Of a stretch of 53,965 nt of DNA, positions 47,201 to 53,965 are shown one piece after another. How positions within the stretch are numbered: the stretch's first letter is position 1; each line of letters opens with the position of its first letter. The notes beneath the pieces are model-generated. The model had not been told where the DNA came from, did no database searches, and worked only from the letters and a program-made list of their open reading frames with translations. The position numbers and the translations under genes are program-made. The DNA is from a virus, in IMG/VR virus record IMGVR_UViG_3300017726_000004, positions 1 to 53,965 of that record; one strand, given 5' to 3'.

Positions 47201-48385
47201 GGCAAAGAGGGAACCGCAGTTTATGGTGCAAGAGTTTTCTATGACGATCAAGCATCAACCACTGGACAAGCATGTCCCGATAAATACTGCGTTGACAACG
47301 ACTCGTCTGGAGTAAATAAAAATATTTACTACCCCAACCCACCGTTTATGTCACCGTGGTACATTCCAAGTCCAGACGAACTTGCTTTTATTGCAAAACA
47401 TGTCGCAACAAATTCTTTGAACAATCATATTTTGTCTGCCGGAGGAGAGGCACTTCAGGGTGAATATTGGACATCATCTGGTGCGTTCGACTTTATAACC
47501 AACAAAAACGATCACGTTGATAACCCAGAAGGTCTTTTGTTTACTACAATTCCCGGAGCGGGAAGCGAAGGTGGAACGGCAGCGGCACCATATGTGGGAA
47601 TTACTTTTGATCGTGCGGACAATAGAGTCAAGTCAACAACAAACGCAGTTCAAATCAAGGGACATATGACAAAAGCATGGACTCAAGAGTTCCCACCAAA
47701 TCCCGATCCAACAAAGAGTAGTTTTGGATTTAAAAATTACAAGAGAGATAAGTTTAATCACCTTGCAAAAGTCAGAGCGATTCGATTGGTTCGTGTTGAT
47801 GCACGATATCCAAAACTATTCTATGACAAAGCACAAACTACTCTAAACGGTTCGTGGGTTGATGCAAATGCTAGACTTTGGTATATGCCTGCTGTTCAAT
47901 CGTTAAGCACTTCAGCGATTAATTTCTATCATGGTAGATTTGAAGCATCACCATCAATTCCGTCTGTTTTACAAAATATTTTTGGTGAAATCATAAGACA
48001 TAGAGGATACCTCACTTTAGAGGCAGGAGATCCACAGGGTGGAAGTTCTTTCTTGGGTGATCTTTATGGATCTTGTACTTTACCAAATGGTTACTGTTCG
48101 TTGAGAGAGCGTTATGAATGTGTCAATTATTATGGTGGAATCTTTGGTGGTGAGGGTTCTCGGTGCCCAGATAGTATTGAAAAATCGGCATATCGTCCAA
48201 CCGAACCAAGTGGAGTAAATTACTTGGAGGCATATTACCGAGGAAGAAGAAGAAGTGGTTCATATGAAATTCAACAAACGACGGAGACTAACCTAAATAT
48301 TACGAATACTTCTGGTATATCACAACAATCAAGTGGATCTCAGTCGTCTGGGGAATCCCAATCATCATCTTCATACGGTTATTGA
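44273..48385 (+). CDS. adhesin 1: IYGSS N-terminus, collagen-like, Cys-rich, Lcl/DUF1566-like domain
   Basis: The 1370-residue protein starts MTPIYGSSPFI and has a GPTGPTG-type collagen-like run at residues about 15-48. Residues about 340-545 are Cys-rich modules ('GACCLGDGNTTITTFAECPG', 'GACCDGNGNCTEVDRFSCEQ'). The next 600 residues resemble the Lcl/DUF1566 fold of surface adhesins: 'GGGIVVGIFNPYG', 'PWYIPSPDELAFIAKHV' and 'EYWTSSGAFDF'. The C-terminus is Ser/Gln-rich and ends YGY. It is the first of three paralogues and is probably a trimeric tail fibre. Confidence 0.7.
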   Translation: MTPIYGSSPFIRSATGPTGPTGPTGPTGPTGATGPTIRGATGPTGESFLEILSSSSGLTFVTLFSGNTFERGISAEYSTVDGSQILGNTGSTLTRVGFNNLGDGFTLAVSTEKNTLSIRSLGVTGNYLTLSTDSDGLITLDYDLSGSGFADVSGLTGQLIKTDGSSNLVGLQGATAKEFLNRNEVRGLRVKSYREPTVLLEKGNGVEIKDIEGVQGVEATVDWARAKNFVVDMTQYAEVTDGQTPLTVNINKAPENYSASFFLIVDGATGTTPSVDRFTSQSNVKFPYIQKPCFSGNRDIFTFISFQDTWYGNLVGWDLTGNNPDINELEPYSETHYCNELEPFFGSTDGATGACCLGDGNTTITTFAECPGFFVSQATAAAFGFTPQNIENACGTPATGINGDAVGPCCVYQIDTDQIDCLNDQSPDQCLSLSNNADLYASFSNFNDYLPGCDITKVESGCECVDCDNSVLGIGACCDGNGNCTEVDRFSCEQISGFFRGPGVACTDTLCSGGSGACYTGQTCVDNIDGAACIGVGSLYAGDDSNCATTSPPNLFNPERRSLPDGIHPFFTHSDVEPYFKLGQSYGGGIVVGIFNPYGATCLGNTGHGLDRNSVSGLTGNVIDTLPDGTTSSAYIPPSILADESDSGIYRSQYDFHGYGYDDRKSQSYYQGLSYPDEESGEFREDAWFIILSLNDAELESNPFSNNKEFRWGVTGSNYGPISNIGQPDSDVGTERQQKYLDIDIVEGFNGEDYSASGVLEGGEYGGYFRPIFSTKEGHWRKTSGVGANQGQPTVNENLTRHSVTSWQSARGAGTTSLEKLYSKASAGGNYQLREELGADYNGLWHRNWGLHNTVRMAHGLNHAYYECGTAGTNCNGTYDYISPDGSQTITCDQLKTLTGSSLQCGCLFSSSLTIGCDNNNTTANEFYYSSWPQDPTPINNLAYAFEKDSKYNRQMYIGEYWFGKAAASGNTGQDAGKEGTAVYGARVFYDDQASTTGQACPDKYCVDNDSSGVNKNIYYPNPPFMSPWYIPSPDELAFIAKHVATNSLNNHILSAGGEALQGEYWTSSGAFDFITNKNDHVDNPEGLLFTTIPGAGSEGGTAAAPYVGITFDRADNRVKSTTNAVQIKGHMTKAWTQEFPPNPDPTKSSFGFKNYKRDKFNHLAKVRAIRLVRVDARYPKLFYDKAQTTLNGSWVDANARLWYMPAVQSLSTSAINFYHGRFEASPSIPSVLQNIFGEIIRHRGYLTLEAGDPQGGSSFLGDLYGSCTLPNGYCSLRERYECVNYYGGIFGGEGSRCPDSIEKSAYRPTEPSGVNYLEAYYRGRRRSGSYEIQQTTETNLNITNTSGISQQSSGSQSSGESQSSSSYGY

Positions 48386-48393
48386 GGTAGAGT

Positions 48394-51219
48394 ATGGCCG
48401 GTTACATTTACGGTAGCAGTAGCATAGTGAGCGACGAATTCAGAGGACCTGCTGGTTCAACTGGTCCTATCGGACCAACTGGACCTACTGGTTCGACCGG
48501 ACCTCTCGGATCAACTGGACCACAGGGTTGTACTGGAGATAGAATTGTAGGTGTTACTCAAGATAGTAAATCTGTCACATTCCGATTTTCAAATGAAGAA
48601 GAATTAAGTGCAGGTGGGACTGGATTTAGTTTTGCTGTAATTAACGTTACAGGTGCAGCGGGAACTGAAAATCCAAGTTTAAATGTAAATACAATTGGAG
48701 TCGAACCAAAAACAGATATTGTCTGGGATTCTTTTGGTTTTACTGCGGCATTTTTTACGTTTTCCACATCAGGGGCTGCATCGTTAACTGGTTCTAATAA
48801 TGATGTTATTAATGTTTATGGTCAAGAATTTGGTGTTATTGGAGTAACTGGACAACTTCTTCATATTGTGGGTGAGGCTGGCTCTTCTGCCGAAGGACTT
48901 AATTTTTCTGAATATGATGACAGACAAGATATAGTGTTGAATGTTCCAACTCTACTCGAAAGTCTCGATGTAGATAACGATCAGTTCGGACTTTTAAATG
49001 AGACAATCGTTAATTCAGACACAACATATTTTTATCCATCAGCAGGCGCAGGACTCACTGCAAGTAAAAGTTTCTTTGGTTTCATCACAGTAAATCCAGA
49101 TATTGGTGTGATTCGTCCGCTCTTAAATATGGGTGTTCGTACAGGAGATACAACAGCCGATAGAACAAGTTTTAGAACAATTCCAACCCCAGAACTCTTT
49201 ACATCATCATATGATGAATCAATACTTTCTGGAGAGTATGGATCGTGCTGTTATTGCGAAGATGATGACGATGGATCATATCTAAACAATTGCGTCGATT
49301 ATGTAACCAAAGGTTACTGTGATAATATTGGTGGAAATTTTTCATCAAACACAACATGTATTAATCGAAAAGAGGGTGTGAACTGTGCATTCGGTGGTGC
49401 TTGTTGTGTTAATGGTGAAGCATTTAATTCGACAAGTGCAATTTGTGATCAGTTTAATGGTATTTTTATTCCAAGTGTCACGGCAACGGAAGTTGAATGT
49501 CCCGACCGATGCCTTATTGGATCGTGTTGTGTCGGTGGTGTGTGTTACGAATTTAATCAATATGAGTGCGATCTTGCAGGTGGAGTGTTCCAACAGGATG
49601 TTCCATGTAAGGCAAGAAACTGTTGTCTTGAAGAATTATATCGTGGTGCTTGTTGCACACCAGATGAAAATGGTGAACCAAAAGTATGTGCAGATAATCT
49701 AAGTCCTGTTGAGTGTAATCGTGTTGGTGGTATTTTCCAAGGTGATGGCACTTCGTGCGAAACAACAGATTGCTGTTCAAGTGTAACAGACTCACCAGAC
49801 GCAGGAGGATTTGCTCCACCTGAAACTTTGACTCGACAATCTGAGCAAGCAAATTGTTCTGTAAATGTTAACCCAACGATAAATCTTCAGCCGGGTGATG
49901 AGTTTGGTGGTGGCATTCTTCTGGGTGTTATTGGTGAACCAAACGATTATGGAACAATCTTTGCGAAGGGTGAATCACCATATTGTCTCACCTTTGGTTA
50001 CACAGAAAACCAGTGTGCTGCTTGTCCACCAGAGGCACAATCAAATCCAATTCGTTATGTTATCAATGCAGGAAATAACTTCAGTTACGAAAACGAAGGT
50101 CCATGTTTCTGTGACAGCGTGATGCCATTTAAAGTTTTCCCAAGCACATGTTTTAATGATACGAACAGAAACGATTTAAGTAACAACACAAATAAAGTTG
50201 ACGCATGTTACGATGTTCCACATTCACCTTATCTTTATAATCTTTATGAGATGCCGATTAAGAGACATTTGGCATCGTATGAAAATTACATTCAAATCGA
50301 AAGATATTACAGAGTCGCTGAGAAGTATTACAACAGCACAAAGATTCCAAGAAAATGGGCAATCGTTATTGCACCCGAAGATTTGAACTACAACAATTCA
50401 CGATCTCTTTCTTGGGGTATTCGTCAAACAACATACGGACAAACCGAATCCGATCCAGTCGAGTCGGGTAAGTACATGGGATCACCATTCTTTGACGGAC
50501 TTATCGGAACGAGAATGTTTGATAAATCTTCGATCACATGGAAGCCTTGGTATGATGAAAATTATCAAGGTAAAGACGAGGACTCGTACTTACGATGGGT
50601 GCATTCTGAGTTTACTGCTTGGCCTTCCGACACTGATCAAACTAGAGTTGAAACGGACATTTCATATTTTGAAGAGAAGTTTACAGAACTTTGGGAAAAC
50701 GAAAACAAAGAAAACTCAATAATGAGACTTGTCTCGGAATGGAATGATACCACCAAGTTTGGTTACAACGATTGGTACGTCCCAAGTATTATTGAATTGA
50801 TGTATATCTATGGTAATCTTGACGTAATTAATCTCGGACTTCTTCGTGCTGGACTTTCACCGTTGTCGGAACCAAAATATTGGTCGTCAACAAGTGGTGC
50901 AAAATACAGAACAACTGATACTTCTTCATGTGAAGCAGAAAACTTTATTCCTCTTGATAGAAGAGATCAAAGTCTTGACAGGACAACATCGAATATTGCA
51001 CCACACGCACACAGAGCATTTTTACAAAACTTCCAAAACGGACTAATTGAAACAGAGTTTAGAAGTGATGATTTTGCTTCGGCTAGACCAATCAGAAGAA
51101 TACCATTATTTGAAACAACGTATGATTGTGAATTTGAAAACCATTTATCAAGATACATAGAGAGTAATAATGGTGATTGTTATAACTGTCGAACCTGCAA
51201 TTGTCCGGAGTTGAATTAA
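48394..51219 (+). CDS. adhesin 2: IYGSS N-terminus, collagen-like, Cys-rich, Lcl/DUF1566-like domain
   Basis: The 941-residue protein starts MAGYIYGSSSIV and has a collagen-like run 'GPAGSTGPIGPTGPTGSTG'. After a beta-rich domain come at least five Cys modules (about residues 284-470), for example 'GSCCVGGVCYEFNQYECDLA'. Then follows 'GGGILLGVIGEPNDYG', 'WYVPSIIELMYIYGN' and 'PKYWSSTSGAKY', an Lcl-like domain. It is shorter than its upstream paralogue. It overlaps the next gene by one base. Confidence 0.7.
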   Translation: MAGYIYGSSSIVSDEFRGPAGSTGPIGPTGPTGSTGPLGSTGPQGCTGDRIVGVTQDSKSVTFRFSNEEELSAGGTGFSFAVINVTGAAGTENPSLNVNTIGVEPKTDIVWDSFGFTAAFFTFSTSGAASLTGSNNDVINVYGQEFGVIGVTGQLLHIVGEAGSSAEGLNFSEYDDRQDIVLNVPTLLESLDVDNDQFGLLNETIVNSDTTYFYPSAGAGLTASKSFFGFITVNPDIGVIRPLLNMGVRTGDTTADRTSFRTIPTPELFTSSYDESILSGEYGSCCYCEDDDDGSYLNNCVDYVTKGYCDNIGGNFSSNTTCINRKEGVNCAFGGACCVNGEAFNSTSAICDQFNGIFIPSVTATEVECPDRCLIGSCCVGGVCYEFNQYECDLAGGVFQQDVPCKARNCCLEELYRGACCTPDENGEPKVCADNLSPVECNRVGGIFQGDGTSCETTDCCSSVTDSPDAGGFAPPETLTRQSEQANCSVNVNPTINLQPGDEFGGGILLGVIGEPNDYGTIFAKGESPYCLTFGYTENQCAACPPEAQSNPIRYVINAGNNFSYENEGPCFCDSVMPFKVFPSTCFNDTNRNDLSNNTNKVDACYDVPHSPYLYNLYEMPIKRHLASYENYIQIERYYRVAEKYYNSTKIPRKWAIVIAPEDLNYNNSRSLSWGIRQTTYGQTESDPVESGKYMGSPFFDGLIGTRMFDKSSITWKPWYDENYQGKDEDSYLRWVHSEFTAWPSDTDQTRVETDISYFEEKFTELWENENKENSIMRLVSEWNDTTKFGYNDWYVPSIIELMYIYGNLDVINLGLLRAGLSPLSEPKYWSSTSGAKYRTTDTSSCEAENFIPLDRRDQSLDRTTSNIAPHAHRAFLQNFQNGLIETEFRSDDFASARPIRRIPLFETTYDCEFENHLSRYIESNNGDCYNCRTCNCPELN

Positions 51220-53965
51220 TGTCTTTCATTTATGGTAGTAGTGCAATACCCAACCCAACCAGAGGGATAACAGGAACAACCGGAGCCACCGGAGCGACGG
51301 GTGCAACTGGTCCTGTAGGAGCAACCGGTCCCACCGGTCCTGCTGGTATTAGTGGTGGTTTTATAACACTCGTTAAAAGAGATATTCAATCTGATGGTAG
51401 TGTCTTACTCGACTTCTTCGGTGAAGTTGATGGGGTAAATACACTAATTGAAGGTGCTACAGGATTAAACTTTGTTGGACCAACTGGCTTTGCCGGAACT
51501 GCCGGTGTCGTAAATCTAGGTGCAGGTGTTTCTTTCGCTGCCGGTGTTTCCGGAATTACAATTGATTTTAGAAGTATTAAAAGTAGCGGAAGTATTCAAT
51601 CCACATTTAATAATGACAAAATTGTTTTTTCATCAATATTAACTGATATCGCAGGGACAACCGCTTCTCTTGTTGCAAATAGACTTGCATATGTTAAAAA
51701 TCCATCAGTAATTTCAAGTACAGATATTGAAATTGAAACAGACTCTGCCTCAGCGAATGTTCTAGATTTTAGAGGTGGTGGTTCAAGAACAGGAACCGCA
51801 GGTTTCTTACGAACTACAGGATATAGTTTCCTTAATGGTGACGGTATCACTGGTGTGTTTAACAAAGATGGTGCTTTTGTTGTTGGTCCGTTTGAAAAAG
51901 GTCAAGTTATTGCCGGAGTTACAAATGGCATTAGCATTGACTTATCAAATACTGACATTGCAAAAATTGTTACCCCTGCTGGTATTCTTGGAATTTCTGG
52001 TGATTATCCAACAGGATATTCGATCACAAAAACACTCGTTATTGAAAACGGTGACATGTGGGCATTTCCATCAAATGTTAAATTTGAAGATGATGAAAAC
52101 TACTTTAGTTGCGGGACGGATGTTCTCTCTATTACCACGATTGATGGTGGTGTAAACTGGACAGCAGTATTTACCGCAAGAGGTTATGATGTCTTTGGTT
52201 GTCAAGGATCTGGAACAACTCCCGGCTCTTGCTGTTCAACTGATCCCGAAACTGGTGTTTTCTTCTGTGATGATTACTTAACACAAGAACAATGTCTTGA
52301 AAGAAACGGAACATTTAACGTTCTTCAGTCTTGTAGTGATACTTGTGGTGTTGGTGGTGGTGTTTGTTGTTCTGAGGGTAATTGCTCAAACGGTATCAGT
52401 GCCATTCTTTGTGCATCCATCGGTGGTTCATTCTTCCCAAATGTTATTTGTGAAACAAGCACAATTGTTAATGAGTATGGTGATAGCATAACATACGATT
52501 CCGAAGGACAAAATTATGCAGACCCAATCGAAACAGGAAGGTTCTGTTATGATCGTTGTCAAGAGCCAGTTGCATGTTGTGTAAATGGAACATGTATTGG
52601 TGATGATATTACACGAATTCAATGTGAGTTTCTCTATGGAGGACAATCTGTCCCCGGAGTAACATGTGAAAATGGTGACATCGTTGGTGAACAAAGTTGT
52701 TGTGACTCCATCGAACGATTTGGTGCATGTTGTGAGCCTATCTCACCTGACGATTTATCAGAGGGTGAATGTAGTGAAAAATCGTATCAAGATTGCAAAG
52801 CCGCTGGTGGAATTTTCCAAGGACATGGAACAAACTGCGAAGACACAAATTGTTGCTTTGGTGTGGCTGGTGTTTGTGGGATTCTTAAACAAGATCAAGT
52901 TGCGGGAATTAGATACACATATCTCGATGAATGCGTTGAAGTAAATGATCCATCAGAGTGTGAGGAGTGTAATGAATTCATTGCTGATGTGACTTGCTCG
53001 TCAGATCCTTTTGGATTTAGAGGTACATCCAATACCACAACTCCAAATGATGGTAGAGCAAGAGGAGCAATTTTAGGTGTCGGTGGGGAAGCCGGAGGTG
53101 GACCCGGGGCATTTAATCTGGGTTATGGTGGTAACGGAATTAATCTGAGAAGGAAACAATATGAAGTCGGTGGGCTTCCGATAGATTTTGCCAGTATTGC
53201 ATTTCGCATGAACATCGAATATGGCAACGCAACACTGTTTGATGCACCACCAGTTCCGTCAGATCCACAAAATATTAGTCTGTATTCTAAACTTATGGAC
53301 GTGAGTCCGGGTTTTGAGCAATTTAGTTCCCTCAGCATAGGAATTATTGAAAATTACTTAATTATGAACTCTGATGGGGAGTACATAGCCACTCCAACGA
53401 GAACGAGTGCTTCCGGACCGGATCAAACATACGCATCCGGTTCAAATAGTTATGGATTGAAATCTACTGGAAGTGAACTTTTTTACAGTAGATGGATTCC
53501 AGAGATTTATTTTGTATTTAATCCCAACTTCGTTGTTGCTCCAGTAGAGCCATTTGGATCGTGTTGCAATGGAACAATTTGTCAAGATTCCACTCAATCT
53601 TGGTGTGATTGCTTTGGTCTTCCAAATGCACAATGGACCGGTGGAGTTTCTTGTATAACAGATCCATGTATCGGTGGTCCAGTGACAACACCACCACCAT
53701 CGTCAACGACCACAACAACAACGACGACGGACGAGCCAATAACTACTACCGTCGGCCCGACCCCGTCCCCGACGGGCACAATTCAACCTCCACCCACTAC
53801 TCCCGATCCCGGTCCCGGCACTACTCCGAATCCCGACACTACTCCCGACCCGGATTCAACCACAGCATCACCAAACCCAAGCACCCCCCCACCAGATGTA
53901 GATCGTGGTTGTGAAATCATTTATGATTCATCGTTGGCAGATGTGTTAGCACAAAATGTTGCGTG
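51219..53965 (+). CDS. adhesin 3 (partial at right edge): IYGSS, collagen-like, Cys-rich, Pro/Thr-rich
   Basis: The frame opens at ATG 51219 in a TAATG overlap and runs without a stop to the end of the window (915 codons seen). It starts MSFIYGSSAIPNPTRG and has a collagen-like run 'GATGATGATGPVGATGPTG'. Cys modules lie at about residues 328-560 and again near 775-815. A Pro/Thr-rich low-complexity segment follows ('TTPPPSSTTTTTTTTDEP'), resembling a flexible stalk. The C-terminus is missing, so an Lcl-like domain cannot be confirmed. Confidence 0.75.
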   Translation, partial: MSFIYGSSAIPNPTRGITGTTGATGATGATGPVGATGPTGPAGISGGFITLVKRDIQSDGSVLLDFFGEVDGVNTLIEGATGLNFVGPTGFAGTAGVVNLGAGVSFAAGVSGITIDFRSIKSSGSIQSTFNNDKIVFSSILTDIAGTTASLVANRLAYVKNPSVISSTDIEIETDSASANVLDFRGGGSRTGTAGFLRTTGYSFLNGDGITGVFNKDGAFVVGPFEKGQVIAGVTNGISIDLSNTDIAKIVTPAGILGISGDYPTGYSITKTLVIENGDMWAFPSNVKFEDDENYFSCGTDVLSITTIDGGVNWTAVFTARGYDVFGCQGSGTTPGSCCSTDPETGVFFCDDYLTQEQCLERNGTFNVLQSCSDTCGVGGGVCCSEGNCSNGISAILCASIGGSFFPNVICETSTIVNEYGDSITYDSEGQNYADPIETGRFCYDRCQEPVACCVNGTCIGDDITRIQCEFLYGGQSVPGVTCENGDIVGEQSCCDSIERFGACCEPISPDDLSEGECSEKSYQDCKAAGGIFQGHGTNCEDTNCCFGVAGVCGILKQDQVAGIRYTYLDECVEVNDPSECEECNEFIADVTCSSDPFGFRGTSNTTTPNDGRARGAILGVGGEAGGGPGAFNLGYGGNGINLRRKQYEVGGLPIDFASIAFRMNIEYGNATLFDAPPVPSDPQNISLYSKLMDVSPGFEQFSSLSIGIIENYLIMNSDGEYIATPTRTSASGPDQTYASGSNSYGLKSTGSELFYSRWIPEIYFVFNPNFVVAPVEPFGSCCNGTICQDSTQSWCDCFGLPNAQWTGGVSCITDPCIGGPVTTPPPSSTTTTTTTTDEPITTTVGPTPSPTGTIQPPPTTPDPGPGTTPNPDTTPDPDSTTASPNPSTPPPDVDRGCEIIYDSSLADVLAQNVA

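Noticed and set aside
53609-53914. plus-strand frame rich in Ser, Arg and His
   Set aside because: It is a shadow of the Pro/Thr-rich stalk of the third adhesin in another frame.

Overview
The window is a stretch of a T4-like myovirus genome with the gene complement of the marine 'exo-T-even' and cyanophage-type branch. The evidence is a set of T4 morphogenesis genes (gp4, a gp19/gp54-type tail-tube protein, gp26, a tape-measure protein, gp48, gp53, a gp27-like hub, gp25, gp6 and gp8), the replication and late-transcription genes gp32 and gp33, six tRNA genes or tRNA-like genes, T4-type late promoters of the form (C/T)ATAAATA, and polyamine genes (two speD-type genes plus speE). No photosynthesis or integration gene is present, so the host cannot be named from this window.

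Layout. Positions 1-3.5 kb hold small, often acidic early genes joined by 4-base ATGA/GTGA overlaps. They start behind strong sigma70-type promoters, and a seven-copy GGGACTCCTA array sits upstream of a MazG-like gene. Positions 3.5-9.7 kb hold five tRNA genes (Lys, Thr, Arg, Asn, Leu), small membrane proteins, a pyrimidine-dimer-glycosylase-like protein, a PD-(D/E)XK nuclease candidate and several basic proteins. Positions 9.7-12.1 kb carry an ADP-ribosyltransferase-like gene and a nucleotidyltransferase gene. These two, with the genes at 7908, 5972(-) and possibly 4604, begin with a peptide resembling the T4 capsid-targeting sequence, so they may be packaged and injected. Positions 12.1-13.7 kb hold speD-speD-speE. 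Positions 13.7-17.5 kb are a run of small genes (HExxH protein, DksA-type zinc finger, GIY-YIG-like protein, DUF4385) ending in a tRNA-like gene that overlaps the preceding coding sequence.

Positions 17.5-22.3 kb (minus strand) encode two virion proteins. One carries a Cys-rich domain that resembles invertebrate-type lysozyme. gp33 and gp32 follow on the plus strand. Positions 23.6-27.2 kb (minus strand) encode gp4, tail tube, gp26 and tape measure. The gp26 end carries an in-phase UUUUUUC slippery site leading into a gp51-like reading frame. From 27.2 kb to the end the plus strand encodes the baseplate wedge and hub, followed by adhesins. The last three adhesin genes are paralogues with an IYGSS N-terminus, a collagen-like segment and Cys-rich modules; the final gene runs off the window.

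Regulation. Six early-type genes have a -35/-10 promoter whose -10 hexamer ends exactly 6 nt before the ATG, which predicts leaderless mRNAs. Late genes carry (C/T)ATAAATA or CTAAATA boxes. Good intrinsic terminators lie at 4538, 17545 and 23564. All functional calls come from reading sequence motifs; no database search was possible.
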